Assembly: GCA_037576195.1 (NCBI GenBank)
Contig: CM075103.1
Location: 26,062,723-26,126,722, forward strand
DNA length: 64,000 nucleotides
DNA from: Phytoseiulus persimilis
Lineage: Eukaryota; Arthropoda; Arachnida; Mesostigmata; Phytoseiidae
Reading direction: 5' to 3'
Shown: in pieces, positions 33,301 through 47,200 of the stretch
Numbering within the stretch: position 1 is the first letter of the stretch
How the letters are laid out: the number at the start of each line of letters is the position of its first letter
Position numbers and translations under genes: made by a program
Notes under the pieces: generated by a model
The model's database searches: none
The model's input: only the letters and a program-made list of their open reading frames with translations
What the model was told of the DNA's origin: nothing

Positions 33301-36300
33301 GACCGCTCAAACCCGACATTCACCTCCGCAGGGAAACCCGTTGGAAAAAGAGATCACAAAAGCCGTGGGAGATGAAACCGAGGGGGTCCGAGAAGTTTCG
33401 AGTCGGCTCCAGGAGCCGGTCGGAGACGGGAAGAAAAACTTTGGCGCGTGACACGAGGTGACAGCTCTCCTTGAAATGAATCCGCTCTGTCGGTGAGAAA
33501 GACGAACGGCGCCCGCGGTCGACTCGCTAGACACATCACTCTGCCAACGGCAGAATATCCCTTGAAAAGACCGCGAGAAAGAGACCGTATGCTCAGAGTT
33601 GTTGGGAACCTCCGCGGATCAATCAGCTGTTGTATATACAGGGCTGGGGTCCGCTTGAAGGTTACTGAGAGATCGACAATGTCACCGGGGAGTCGTCGGA
33701 ACCCCGTGCGGGACTCATCCCGTTGACATGTTCGCATTCCAACCGAGGTCGAAGCTGAGATGGACACGTGGACGATCACGGGTCTGAGTTCCGAATCGGA
33801 ACAATTGTCTGGACCAACGCCCGGTCTTTACGGAACGGAAAGAAACAACGAGCTCAGCAAGCCCCACTGGAAACTCTCGTGATCAGTGATTGTCATCACG
33901 TATCACCGCCTCTTCCGGAATCGGGCGTGACCGGCCCCAGAACGCGAATCCCGTGGAACCCAGGCTCCGACGATTAGCCACGGGTGCTGCAACGACGGAA
34001 CCTTGAGTTCTCGTGCGATCTGCTTGCGTAATATCTTCGAGCACTCGCTCTCGACCGCGGGTGTCTGAGATCACTTGCCGCGTTGGGTGCACTCGACCGG
34101 CTGCCTCAGGGCCGAGCTCTTCGTCAACTCGGGCCTGCATAGTGGCCGATGGTATGTTTCTTCTGGTCTCCTGTTATTCCTCTGACTCGTGATTGGATTC
34201 CGCGCCGAAGTGCATGGATCACCTTGCGTTCCCATGGAGCGATCTTCGAAAAAGTAGAGAGTTGATGGAGAGGGTTTAGGATCTCAAGATGTACCGAACA
34301 GCGCAGATTGCGGAGCACATGCATTCAGACCCAATAGTTCCGATTGGTCCCCTCATTTGACCAAGAATGTGGAACAATCATCTGGTCGCTTTCTTTTCGT
34401 CGCCGATCCAGAGGCTGGGAACTCTAAGGCGTGCCTCGGGACTCCGTTTCGATTCCCGAAATAGTCGTGAACAATCATGACTGGAGTTTTTGTTGTCTCC
34501 CGAGACCTTTTGGATTGCGCTCCACAATTATAACATCTTCTCTACCTGTCTCCCGCTCGCAGCGCTGACGTGCGCAATATCGACGTTCAACGTGCGTCGA
34601 GCTTCTCCTTCGTGTCGTGGATCACTGTTTCAACCGCAAACTCTCCCCGACTGGGCGCTAAGTAAAGACGGCCGAGTACCGTTTCGCGTGAGAGTTTTCA
34701 ATTCTCCCAGACTATGGGATAATATTGCCCGTCGTTGCTCCACTCGATCTCCTCGAGATGTATGATGGAAAACTGATACGCCTGAAAGACGATACGAATC
34801 CAGCGATAGGGCTCATCATGGCGGAGTCGCACAGAGAAGCCCGATTATGATGAGGGGAGCTCCTGGAGGAGACGCTGTGCTGTAGGTAATGACTCGTTAC
34901 GCCCACGAGGATCTGGGTAAACGATCGTGCGCTTGGAGTCGGCCAATCGCAGTGGAAGAGGCTCAGAATGCACCGTTGCCACTTTGGTCTGCATGCTCGC
35001 GCAGGCCGAACGTAGGAAGGTAGCCGGCACCTCGACCCAGGGCCCAGCTGCGGCGATTCGCTGGGAACGGCTCAACATGACGTGCGTTCTCGACGAACAG
35101 GAGATGACTTAGGAGGGTTGAGCTTTTGTCCGGGAACGAGTTTAGGCCCCTCTGAGCCCAACAGTTCTCCGGGCCACATCGAGCTCAATCCGGCGGATGC
35201 CCCATCGGGAGGGAGCACTCTGCGACATCATCGGTGCGGCAAACGCCCGTTTGCACTCGCTCATTCTTTTGGTCCGCGCCGTTTGTCAACGCCTTTGGCT
35301 GGGCATAGAACGAGCATTAGGCGATATAAGTCGCGACCAAATCGGCGTTCAACGCCGACGCGGCAACTATGGACCATTGCAGACGAACCTTATCGCGGTG
35401 GAAACGAAGCGGAGGCTGCCATGGTTTTCAAAATAAAGCTGGGCGACGAGCACGGCGGAACCATGAGTTTTAGATGAAAAGAAACCCACATGAAGCCTTT
35501 TACAGGCGTCCGTTAGATTCAGGAAATGCCCTCGAATACGACGAATGCCGACCACCGCAATCGCTAGCTCCGTGAGCTAGTGCTCATTCGCAAATGATTC
35601 TGTGAGGTCCCGGAGCTCTCGTCTTGCCGCTCTCACGACAAAGGCCAAACCAAGGGTACTCGCATCCACCGTCCGCGACGTTGGCGTGCTCTCGTTTCGA
35701 GTTTCTTGATGACCACTCGGAGAATATTCTGTGTGATCATCTCTAGAGCGGTTCAAATCAGTTCCTTGTGCCTTCCCTAGAACGTTGTTTCTCGCCGGTC
35801 TTTCCGTGATGACACTGCGAATTTCACTTTTTCTGGCTGCGAATGTCCCTGGCGCTCAAGATCGCATACCAGTTGTCTTTGTTCGTTTCCTTTTGCAGCG
35901 TTCCATGCCTTCGGTCAACCACGCACTTGATCGAATTAATCGAACGAACGTGAACGCGCCTCAAGAGGAGATCTCGAGCTCCACGGCGGAGTGCTGAAGG
36001 AAGTTCGGAGACTTTTCCAGAGGAAGATGGAGGAGATATTTGGCTGGTCGGGAAGAATGGAAAAAAATCGTTGGCGACTACCGACGAGGATTCCGAGGAA
36101 AAAGAGGTTTGAAATGAGGTCCGCCGCCGTCGCTACGAGATCGGAACAAAAAGTTCCCCAATTTTTCCTCCGGTCGGAGAAGAAAGACGCGCTCGGGGAA
36201 GCACCGACCCAAAGCCGGGATCCAATCTTGGGAGATCATTCTCGAAGACGAGCGTCGGATCGAGAGACGCACTGTTGCAGCTCCAGAAGGTGTCATTTCT

Positions 36301-36739
36301 GCTCTCAGTCCTCGGGAGAGCTTTCAAGGGTCAAATAGATCACGACAACTCCGCCGGGCTGACCGTCTCCCAGGAGCTTTCGCTCAGTTGCTGTCTCCGA
36401 GTTTGTTTCATCTGGCTCCTCCTCCCTTGTGCAGTATCTATTTGCGAGGCCTCGCAGCAGAAGCCGGTGGGTCTTCGGTGCGGTTGCGACGGCTTCAACC
36501 GCGCGCAGGATACAACCCTGGCTGGATGACCGCGATTTTCCTGTCACAAGCGGACGGGAAGCTCACAAGAAATCGTTGGCTCCACGGAGCCGGTGAGGTT
36601 TTGTGGCCAGACAAACGATGATCTTTCTCTCCTGGAGCCACGTAAAAATACGACCGGCTGCCTGAGGAATCCATCGACCAACTCAGACTATACCCATCTG
36701 CGATTTCTCTCCAAACGTTTCTTGAGGCAGCCATGAATA
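30356..36739. other. No gene recognised; possibly intron of the GPCR gene
   Basis: The preceding GPCR exons (N-terminus to TM3) should lie at higher coordinates on the minus strand, but no TM1-TM3 motif (such as NLxLAD or WPFG) was recognised here. An 11-G tract is at 30594-30604. A short ATG-led frame at about 32254-32350 ends at AAC|GTAAGA and might be an exon, without homology. Confidence 0.3.
30594..30604. repeat. Poly-G tract (11 G)
   Basis: Eleven consecutive G residues, about 240 bases upstream (in gene orientation) of the GPCR exon. Confidence 0.95.
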
Positions 36740-36991
36740 ATGCGGATCCGACGTCTTGACGGCGGACAGCTTGTCGCGTGCATGGATGCGCTCGATTCGA
36801 GGATCGAGTGCGAGCCGACACACGCAGGAGCCGATGGTTTCCCACACAACCGCGCGATCCTCTGTCGGGGCTCATCGTTCATCGACAGAATATTCGTCAA
36901 ACTCATTCAGGGAGGTGAAGCGTTCCGGGCTTACAATACCATCAACAAACCGGCCTCCGAGAGTTCTTCTCTCCGGACAGGCGGTCGTTGA
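36740..36991 (+). pseudogene. Possible IR relic, S2-like fragment
   Basis: In this frame the translation reads RRLDGGQLVACMDALDSR and, further on, GFPHNRAILCRGSS and IFVKLIQGGEAFRAYNTINK. The last block resembles the end of IR lobe S2, where a hydrophobic helix is followed by G-x-x-A/F-x-A-Y-x. Just upstream, other frames give an SxADGK...W stretch and YPSA, but with stops between. A single 84-codon frame is open, so this is at best a fragment. Judged by eye. Confidence 0.2.
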
Positions 36992-37563
36992 TGCCCACTC
37001 AGTGTTTAAGCCGATTTGTGGCGAGATTCCTCATATGACAGAAGCTGATCAGCGGAGACTTCCAACCATGGCCTGATGATGATCTGTCCCTCGAGGTGTG
37101 TTTCATGTTTCGTCGAGCGAGGGAGATGATTGTTCAGACACTTTGGGGGGTCGGTGCTTTGATTCTGGAAGTATCCGTACAGACGCCATTGCTGACTCCC
37201 GGAAGTATGTCTGCGCTGTCGAGCAGTAGAATGATTTGGGAGTGTACTGCGTGGCCTTTCTCGGATGACAGATCGCTTCTCAAATATTCACTCAATGGCT
37301 TCGGACATCATTGACGGTGAAACACGCGTGGGGGAGAGCTGTGGAATCTGTCCGCATTATTTTGAGCTCTCCGAAACCCCTTGGGGTTTGTGGATAGTAG
37401 TTTGCAAACGCTCCTGTCAGCTTCTTTTGTTTTCATTGTCGATCGGAGAGGGACGCGGTCTCCGAACTCACTGGATGCCCCCAGACCACCAGGAACTTGA
37501 GCAGATCGTCGTTTGCCGACCCCCGCTTGAACCCCCCTCCTTCTCCCCCTGTCCGTACTCACG

Positions 37564-37564
<1 letters not shown>

Positions 37565-37609
<45 letters not shown>

Positions 37610-37617
37610 TCTCTCTT
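37565..37617. repeat. (CT)n microsatellite
   Basis: About 18 uninterrupted CT units, one A interruption at 37604, then six more units. Confidence 0.95.
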
Positions 37618-39510
37618 GGAGGTCTGCTTCCTTCCGATGCGGGCGAAACCACATGGGTCGATCACTTCCGTTTCCTCGTTCGCGCCCGATGAAAAGTCCA
37701 CAGGAGTCGGCATGATGGGATCAGCAGTTTCTGAATTTATAGTAACGTGCCGTATTCAAAGTCGAGTGGAGCCGGTAACTCGTTCAGGGTGACAAGTCGG
37801 GCCGAGGCTCGGAATCCAGAACCTGTGTCGGACCCCGCTTCAGCTACCTCCTGAAGGGGATGCGGACTCAGAGCATGAACGCTTGGCGGGGGCGTCAGCC
37901 TCGGGAGTTGAACAGACCACTCTGACCACCGCTAACGGTAGCTCATCCGCAAGTACGGTGCGGATCGCGTACACAGCCCAGTCGTCTTTCTCTCTCTTGT
38001 GTGTGGATTACGGGAGTTCGTGCATTCTTTCAACAAAATTCGAATTAGTGAATTAGATTTCATTGCGTCTACAGAGTTGAAAGACATGTTCGGGGGCAAC
38101 GACGTGGTAACAAAAACGGATGAGCCTCACACTTCTTTGTTTCGGCTTCGCGTTACCTGATTGTGTCGTGCTCGAATCCGCGTTCTGACTTCGTTATACA
38201 AACGATGAGTCGCAGTTCCCTCTTATGTTTCTCATTTCCGATACGAAACACGAGTATGATTGAGCCGACTCCTCGCTCGGTCAACAGGAGAGTTCTCCCT
38301 TCTTCTAGCCGCAGGCGGATTCGAGGTCCCGGATTTCCGATCCGGCAGCAGGACGCCGTCACAGCGCAGCTCTACTGGGCGGTTCCCAATGTACAAAGAC
38401 AAGACCTGATATGGCCGAAGCCCGGAATCCCGTGTATTGATCTTTGCATCAATTTCGACGGGATGTATGTATCAATCATGCGAGATTATAGCGGCCTTGG
38501 TGATTGCGGGTCGAAACAACGACGGGGACTGTGCGCACCTGTGGGTAGACCAAATTGAAAGACAAGGGAAGAGCTCCTGGTTGTCCTATAGTTTTCCAAA
38601 CTATCCGAGAGAACTCGGAGTGTGACGGTTCGAGTGGTGGTGGGATGGTCCTGTGTTTTTAGGCGGCTCATTCAAACGACCCACAACCAATGAGCCTGGC
38701 TGCTCTCGCCCACTCCGAGAGGAATGCGCTCTCTAAATGAATATTCGATCCGCTCCGTGAGCTTCAACCCAAGATTGCCTCTTCTTGTTCAATCCAATTT
38801 GTTCGCCCTTTCGCTCATCGGATAACTGACGGAGCCGCAGCGGCACGTAACCAGATGGGATGAGGGCTGGTGGAATACATAAGCTTTCCATTCGGCCTCC
38901 ATCTTCATGTTGGAGTCGGCTGCTCCATGAGTTTAGTTGAACAAGTTCCCGCTCCGAAAGAAGATCCATTGTCTGAGCGCATCGGAACTCGTTCAGTACG
39001 ACTCCGTGCAGCGTGCACAGTTCAGAACCTTGCCGAATCAAGGAAGTTTGGGGCTGTAATCGGCTCTGCGAGATACGCAATCGGTCACAGAAATTAACCG
39101 TTGGAACAAACGCACGTTCAAGTGTGCCGCAACAACCATGTCAACCCTGACGCTCCCGCTTCAAATACGGTTTTCATGGTGCTCGTATTCCATGGATCCA
39201 AGTGCAATGGCGGCTGATATGACGATTCCCGCGGTGGGTTCCGGTTGTGATCAACCGCCGACGGCCGATTCTTGAGTAGAGCGCTGTCTGTGTTGTGTTT
39301 TCCGGGTCAGCGCCGAGGGGATTCTTCTACTCTCAGGTCCTTACCCGTTTGGCGGGGGCCATATCCCAAGAAGCGGGGAATTTCTCGCGCTGCGCCAGTG
39401 AACCGTCGACTTGGGCCCGAGACACGCTGTGGGGAGAGAATGACGAAGAAGTGGGGAATGCTGTGATTGGCATTGACAATAGATGTTATGCCTGGTGTGG
39501 CGGATTAACG

Positions 39511-39522
39511 CCCCCCCCCCCC
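39511..39522. repeat. Poly-C tract (12 C)
   Basis: Twelve consecutive C residues followed by CT-rich sequence. Confidence 0.95.
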
Positions 39523-39881
39523 TCCCTCTTTCGCTCCCCCTCCCCATGTTCCTTCGGCCCGCTCGTTGACTGTTTCCCAGCCCACGAAGACGGGCTTTTC
39601 CAATCATCTTCTAAACAGCACCGGAGGAGGACGAACGGCTCCATCGCAGCCTGGACAACCGCAGTCTTGAAACCAGCGCCGCGAAACCCGGGATCGTTCG
39701 GCTTTCGTTTCAACTCGTTTAGACGATGTCTCGAAACCTGGATCGACGGAAACTCGTTGGGGAGGGTCGAGCTCCGGGACGGGCCAGAAGCGTGCGGTGA
39801 TTTGCTCCCACGTCAGTCTGCTGGAATCCTGGCTGACCGTGGGCCTCGAGTGAAGCACTGAGGCCTCGGTGACGGCTGTAA

Positions 39882-39897
39882 GTGTGTGTGTGTGTGT
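39882..39897. repeat. (GT)8 microsatellite
   Basis: An uninterrupted GT dinucleotide repeat directly visible. Confidence 0.9.
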
Positions 39898-40342
39898 CCG
39901 TGTACCGCCGCTTTCCCGTCCCGAAGGATGTCAAGGTCTCGAAGGGGAAAACCACCCGCAGTCTTCACCAAACCGCTGGATGCTGTATGTGGGTGTGATT
40001 CTTCGCTGTTCTCGGTCTACATGTTCAATCAAGGCTCATCGAGCTCAGCCGCGGCTCAGGACGACAACGCTCGCTCTGGCAGTATTAATGCGAACATCGT
40101 CCTCCATCCGGAGATGCGCCACCCAGGATTTGTCGTTCTGCTCATGAGTCCCCCTTGACAGTCCTCGGTGATGGGTTTCGCTCTCTGTTTGTCGTCAAGC
40201 TCATGCTCACATCGTTGAATTCGAACACGCGTCGGGAGCATCGCTGGAAAACTTGGGCTTCCGTCCACAGTAGAGTTATGGAGCCTGCGTCGATCCCGTT
40301 CGGCTGCATCCGCCCCGCGTTCAGTCCCTAAGCCGAAACCGA

Positions 40343-41545
40343 TTGGAGAATCACTTCAACTTGAGACCTCAACAGGTTCGCGTCCGGGTTTACGCGAGTG
40401 GCTTCGGGGGAATGAAAGGAAAGCGATTCGCAGAACTGTTCGAAGCTGAATCGAATTCATTATGCAAGAATAGAGATGGCTGGAGACGACGTCCCCGTTC
40501 GAGGAGCGTTTCCCTCGCCGAGCGAGCCCGACGAGGGATTGCTCGAACAGCTTCGAGCGTGAGCTCTCGGGACAGATTTCCAGCGTACCATTAGGGGCTG
40601 GCGCGCTTCCGGACGATCGAGCGAGCACAAGGTGAGCCCGCGGCCTTCGATTCATCCGGCCCGAGATTGGCGTTCTGCGGATCCCGACCACAACCCAAAA
40701 TCCTTGACTCGAGGCGATTGTTTATGCTTGAGCTGCGAGTTCGGAGCTACGTTATCGTCGGAACTCTGCTCCCGCAAACACACACATACACACAAAGCCC
40801 TCGAGTCATATCGCGGGGCAACTACAGATCTCGCTCGCATGTCACGGATTAATCTCCGAAGCATTACATGCAGGTGCGAAACTGTCGGACCTGGAGATCT
40901 ACTTCGATCCTTCAGCCCGGGTTCACTCCTCTCCAGCCCGGGTTACTGATCGGTTACTGACCGCGCTGATCGGTGGTGACGCAGCCGTGAGCTCCACTCC
41001 GATTATTCGTCCTTCTAGCACTGTGTGAGGATTCGCTCAAGGTTCTTCGCACACCCGACGGAGAACCGAGAAACAAAACGCGCCTGAGTCTTCGAAATAT
41101 TTTGTCCAAAACGAGGCAGGAGGGGCAGAATGAGAATCAGGGCCATCAGTCCCACAGAGGAAAGCTTATTCTTCCTGCGTCCGGAGTCAGTTCGAAATTG
41201 CGGTCCATTATTCTCCGCGCGAATCGAAATGAGCCGCAGACTGAATCCGATACCAGGAATTTCGCTTCGTCAGCTCCGGTAATATGGGTAATTTATTTCC
41301 TGCCGACCTCGCTTGGTTTCGCATGGACAAAAGTTCTCGCCGGACGAAACCGATCGCCTCCGAAATTATGGAGCGAGCCTCTGTCGGAAGAACAATTCTG
41401 GAGGACGAAATATCGCTCGACAATCAGAACTTATTTTGGCCAAGACTCGCTGACATCGGAACGGCTGCACAATGTCGTAAGAGTCGGGTTAGAGTCGCGC
41501 CATTTCTATGCTGAGAACCATCAGCATCGCTCTGGGATGGGCTAG
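40343..41545 (+). pseudogene. Possible IR relic, N-terminal-like and S2-like fragments
   Basis: At 40343-40480 the frame reads NLRPQQVRVRVYASGFGG and then RFAELFEAESNSL. IR ligand-binding regions often begin with an L-x-G-x-x-V-R-V block before a variable segment. About 1 kb later one frame gives SLDNQNLFWPRLAD and the next gives SRHFYAENHQHR, which could be the frameshifted end of lobe S2. Order and spacing are compatible with one receptor, but the middle is not readable. Low confidence, by eye. Confidence 0.17.
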
Positions 41546-41629
41546 ACCTCCCGTTTCTGCTCTCGCTCCGAGAGCCGTTGTCATCGTTCCCAAATTCTTC
41601 GGCTGTCTCGAGTAGACATCAATGTTCGA

Positions 41630-41880
41630 ACCTCGAGAATTCGAAAACTGATTTCCGACTCGATCTCTTTTTCCCGACTCGAGAAGTAGTTTCCGATCCG
41701 AAAACTGATTTTCCGGTCAGACATGGGTCATGTGCTTTCGTTGATCAGACGCAGTAGCATCTGACGCGTCGCAGGAGACTCGAAATACTCGAAAATTAAT
41801 TTTGAGTCTGGAAGTAATTTTCCAAATAATTTTAGAATTTCGAAAATCGATATCTGGTCTCAAGCCTCCAAATGATGGGA
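41630..41880. repeat. Degenerate A/T-richer repeats around TCGAAAA/TTTTCCGA
   Basis: Related strings recur here: TTCGAAAACTGATTTCCG, TTTCCGATCCGAAAACTGATTTTCCGG, ACTCGAAAATTAATTTTGAG, TTTCGAAAATCGATATC. The last ones are near-palindromic. It looks like a decayed simple or inverted repeat; no unit length is regular. Confidence 0.4.
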
Positions 41881-44284
41881 AATATGATCGAAGCAGAGCT
41901 CGGGCCATGGGTTTCGCTCGATACTCACGACCGAGCGATGTGCGGAGGAGATCAAGTCGGGTATAACTTTTTTTTCCAGTTCGAACGTTGACGCAGTTGA
42001 ACAAATAGCTTCGAGAACAAATGGTTTGGCAAAATGAAATCCGATCCTCGACTGAGTGGCCGTTGTGCGCAGCGTCTTCTCGTTTCCAGCTCTAATAGTA
42101 ACGATGTCCCGTTGAGGTCCTACAGGGAAGCGCGAACGGAACTGTTCCCATCTGACTCAGAAAACTGTCGCTCCTTCGCGGAAGACTGAGAGCTCAGTAG
42201 CTGTCTGTTAGGCCCCCACTTGATAACGGCGCGAAAAACACGCTCAAGAACCCTATCCTGAAGACTGCAATTTTTCTGAACCGATGCGGGAACTCTGTTC
42301 TCACGGAACGACTCCGCTGCTTGCTCGAACGCGCGTACATACTTCCCACTTGGTTGCGAGCTGGAAAAGCCATGAGTAAACCGTAACCTCCGATAGCGGA
42401 GCTTCGAGAACGCTCCAAACGCCGGGGTTATCCAGATTGAATCAAGCATTCGCCCGAGCTGGAGCTCTACGGAGCTCGAGCTGCTCACAGGTTCCAACCT
42501 CAAAGAAAGCGGATTGCGGGAAACTCAAATGCTCGAATGGCACCCCGGAAACTCGAGCCGTAGCGATGGAGCTCGGTCCCGATTCGGGGCTTCGTTTGAC
42601 TGCGTGTGGTATCCATCGAGGTGCGATGAGATTGAGGAAAGCTCCGCCATAGACCGACTCCATGTATCAACCTCAGTCTGACCCGTTGCTCCGGAGCCGT
42701 GGAGTCGCCCCGAGGAATGAGAATGGAGTTCGTTGTCTCACATGGGAGCGTGGCCCCAGGGACGCGGAACGAGAAAAATATCGTTTCCTGAGCGGCGCGA
42801 TATGCTCTGGAATCCAATGGACGGAGCCAATACCTCTCGTCCAACTCAGGAGATATATTTGTCCCATTGATTTCCAATTGTAATTCATCCCGACGCGAAC
42901 TGCCTCTACGCCCTAGTGCATCGTGTATGGAGCGGGACTCTTTCCCGTTCCGACTGGAGCAGCTACCCGGTACACTGGCCAGGGAGTCATACGGATGGTC
43001 CCACTCCGATGATGTAACGCGGTCATTTTGGGAATACGGTGCCCGAACGAAGAAAAAATCGGATCCTTCAGGGCTTTCGGTACTGCGCATCGCCGATTAG
43101 ATTGGAGTCTCTCACCGACAAGTCTCCAGATCGGACGAATCCTCGTCGAGCTTAGACAGTGGCCATTGTCTTAGAGCGGGGTAGAATTCCCGCAGAGCTT
43201 ACCAACGCTGCTCGAGGTGCGCCTGCGAGCTCCCTTATTTATACCCAATATCGCGACAATATTTTCCGACTTCGGCACGTGGCTCCTTCAGTGTTCGCAG
43301 CATTTCCGCCGGCGGAGAGGCCCCTCGAGTTCACCCTCGAGCTGCCAGCCCCGCTGCAGTGACTCCGGAGTACATCGTCGGAAGCCGAAAAGTCGCGATT
43401 CCTAAGTACGTTTTGAAATCGAGCGCTCGAGCAACGTAATCTCTTGAGACACGCACCATCTTGATCGACAATCACTGCAATCCCTCGGATCCGAAAAGCG
43501 GAAGGAGGGAGGGCGAGATATCCGAACTTTCTCGGTGTTATGTCAAATTGAAGGCTCGGTTCCTCCTCACATTCGAGGCCTTTGAGAGACAGCCCAAGAT
43601 TCGGGAGTGGCTTAGAGATTTCGACCGGTTTCAGAATTCGAGCGCCCGAACCGCAACCGAGCGAGCTTCTTAGTCACAGACAGAAGAAGGCTCCCTCCCT
43701 TCGTGTCATGAAGTTGAAAACTGCGCGTTACTACAATGCAAAATGAATGATCAGCGTGTGTGGAATCCGTCACGCGTTCACGCTCTGTGATCGTTATCTG
43801 GCTTCGGTTAATGCTCGTGCTGCATGACAAGCGCGAGGAAACATGAGGGGACACCGCCGAATCGTTAGCGAACCAAGCGCCACATGACAAATTGATGTCC
43901 TTTGTCCAACTTCGACGGTGAGTCGTTCTTCCCCACGCAGCGTCATTTCGCTGCATGATTCCGCGAGCGGGCTTCTGCTGCCCGAGGCCGGTGAGATAAT
44001 GAATGGGTACTACCCTTCAGCGAGGCATCGACCGGGGAACGTCTTCTACCAGCTGGTTCCGGACCTCGGCTATAATCACACACCGGGATTTGCCATCGTG
44101 CAAAGGAGGACGCTGATTTGCACTTATCGCAGCGCCTGTTGGACAATCGCCCGGCTATCTGCTACTTGATCCATCGGGGCTGCGCGAAATCCTGAACTGA
44201 TCCTGAGGCATCATAGCGATTCGAGTACTCAGCTCGTCTACATGAATCTGGGAGGGGGTCCATCGTTGAAGAACGTTTTTTCCT

Positions 44285-44296
44285 CCCCCCCCCCCC
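44285..44296. repeat. Poly-C tract (12 C)
   Basis: Twelve consecutive C residues inside a longer C/T-rich stretch. Confidence 0.95.
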
Positions 44297-47200
44297 TCCC
44301 CACAGTAGGCTGCTTCATCCGTATTCCGAAGCCCTGGCAGCGCAATCGGTGAAAAGAAAATCTTCTGTCTGCCGAGAGCCTCCATTCTGCCCGGGCAAAA
44401 GGGCTTCCGAACTGTGAACTCGTACTTGTGAACTATGGCCTCATTATTTGCAGTCAAGGAAAACATTTCTCCTGGAGCATCCAGCTATACGGGCGAAATC
44501 CATGTGAGTGACGCTCGGTCCCATCGACCGTTGATCATTCTGATAGTTTGTTTCGGGTAAGTTCCGATGCCGTTCAATGAGCCCTAGATTCGGACTGCGT
44601 GGAGAGTTATCGGATAACCACAGAGAAATCTCATCTACGCTCGTGATCACGATTTTGGAAGAACGAAGGTTCCGGATAGGAGCTCCAGGATGGACTTCAT
44701 GCGGTGTCACGGGGCGCCAGACATGGATAGGAGCAAAGTTGACCACGAATATCCCGCTAATTTGGCAGCTGGATCCCGAGAAGGGAGCAGACAGAAAATG
44801 AGTGAAGTCAATCGCGACTCTGACGTTTCCTCCACGCGCTGAGCTCCTCCGAAGTGGATAGCCAGCCAGAACGGCCTGACCGAAGCCGTCAAAGTGCTCT
44901 TCCAGAATGAGGAGAATAGATGGCGGAGTCCAGCTGCAGCCCTGGGCAGCCACTCAGAGTGATGATTCAGAAATGGGCGAAAATCTCCTTTTGAAAGGGA
45001 ACGAGTCTGATGTGGACGTCGGCGAATTCTCAAACATGACCTCGGAAACTCTCGGCGAGACTTTGTATCGGAATCCAGGGCACCGCTTGAGCGAAATTCG
45101 GGGCGAGATCCCGGAGGAATGCCGGCAGAAAGGAACCAAAATCAGGGTTCTCGGCACCCACTGTGGGGAATTGAGAAGGGCGAGCAAGGCTAAAATACCA
45201 ATGAGGGATTTGAGGTAAAGACCGGAGTGGGAATTGAGCATGAAGGCGAGAAGCGAACCCCACACGAGTTTCACGATTGCCGAGAGTCGGGAACGCGAAC
45301 TGTGGTGCAGAAAATGATCGCCATCTTGTTGCCGCGGAGACCGGTCGTTTCTTGCGGATGACTGCTCATTTTAATTACCTACCTGGGAAGTGACGCAAAC
45401 AAAAGAGAAATCCGCGGACACCGACGTTCCCTACTGCAAGTGATTTCGCCCGGTGCAGCGAACTGGAGTTCGAGGGAGATTTCGGTCGTGGAGCTCTCCG
45501 GATCCAGAGGGCAGGAAGGAACGTGCGCGATGAGCTCAGTACTCGTGGGCGGCTTAGCTGAGCAATACATTTTAGAAGAGCGGTCTCGAGGGAACTGAAT
45601 ATCCGTTTCAGACGAATTTTAACAACACTTTCATCGCAGCCCTCATTCTGTCGGCTCGATTTCCCCCTACAGAAACAATGATCTCAGATTTCATCAGACG
45701 CTCGGAGTGCAAAGCTCAGCGCGATTCCAGGAAAACGGATGGAGGAGCAAGAGAGTATAATAGGCCCCTTCGAGCGCGCCTCGTCCGGAAGCTATGGAGT
45801 CTCGAGGGAATATCAGTCCCAGCACTGAGTCTTGAACTAACGGCCCGATTATATTCACAGATGACTCCGGGCCGACCGTCACGAGCGGAAGCTGTTCCAC
45901 CCGAGATTCCGTTCGGAATCTACGGTGCGAAATTCGAGCTCACCGTCTGCGGTCTCTACGAGCCTCCGACCAGTTCTTTAAAGGTGGAACCGAGGAACAA
46001 TGCGCCGCGGGAACGGAACCGAACTTCCCTGAAGCGCCCGTCGGGGAAACCGCTTTCCCCTGATGCGCTCTCACCGAGAACCACTTCCAGACTTTTCTTC
46101 CGGTTGGAGACAGTTCTTCAGGTGAAGAAACGGTTCAAGACCAGTTTCCGGCCTGTTTCCAGCTGCTTCCTAGGAGGGCGGTCTACTAACGGACTCTCCC
46201 ACCGAAAAGCGTTTCGAAGCCGATGGCGATTCCCACCCTCAACGCACGGTTCCTAGCTTATTTGGTCCATCGAATCAGGCGCTGATTTTGGAGTCAGGAA
46301 TCACGTGCTCAAAATTTTGCAGTTCGAGCTGTCACATCGCCCACGGCGGGAGAGTCGATCATGCCGACACTGATCCACGAACGCATCAGAAAGCCGATCA
46401 GGCTTCAGCATCGTTTCGTGAGCATTGTTTGCTTTTGGGGAATCGTTCGGATGTTCATTAGCTCCCGCGTCATTAAGACGAATTCAATTTCCGAACTTCC
46501 GCGGTGAACATCTCCGGAACGCGCCAGGATTCTGGCTGTAGGACTCCCGCCTCGGGAGCGGTCGCGGATTTTCTTTTCGAAGGAAGCGATGTCGACCTCA
46601 CCGATTTGGCGTTCGCGAAAATTCCACTAGTTTGGATGATCATGGTTCCCTGGATTTAGGCGTAATTTCCGGGCCCTCGAGAGCGTAGAGCTTCTTCAGG
46701 TCGAACACGCAGTTTAAGATCCAGAAACATCTCACGGTCATGCATGCCACGGCCGAGCCAAGACGCGCCTCCATTGAGAGTTCGATCCATCAACTACAAG
46801 TATCGAGAGCTCTTGAGACTTGGAAGGTGTCAGAAGGAGCCGGATGTTTTTCATCCCTTCATTTTTCCTCGGAGAAAGAACGAGAGCTCCCATCAGCCTT
46901 GTTCTAGATCAGAGAAAATACGCATCCATTCCAAAACGTTCCCAACCGACGAATTTATCACCTTGGGGCAGCATTCACATGCTTTAAACTGAAGGAATGT
47001 GAGCATTTCAGATTTGCCGTGGTTCAAAGAGTTCAAGAGATCAACCGATTCGCCACATCGGTTTGAATTCGGAATCCCGAATATTCAGAATCCGAAAAAA
47101 ATACCCAGATTTCCGACACCTTCCCTCTTCTCGAATAGAGCTTCGGTGAAGGTCACCGAGGCTTCTATGCTCAGCCATGAATCTGATCGAGGACTTGGAG

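Larger units (their letters stand above)
36992..40342. other. No gene recognised; low-complexity tracts
   Basis: Contains the CT microsatellite, a 12-C tract and a GT run, listed separately. A plus-strand frame at 38870-39097 ends KFGAVIGSARYAIGHRN, vaguely like an IR S2 end. Neither that nor the 131-codon frame at 38163-38558 has splice signals or a recognised domain. Confidence 0.3.

Noticed and set aside
44444-45274. Minus-strand frames with IDFTHFL and a hydrophobic stretch (LIGILALLALL)
   Set aside because: Suggestive of receptor S1 end and a membrane helix, but the plus strand is also open with a different plausible peptide; kept only as a remark.
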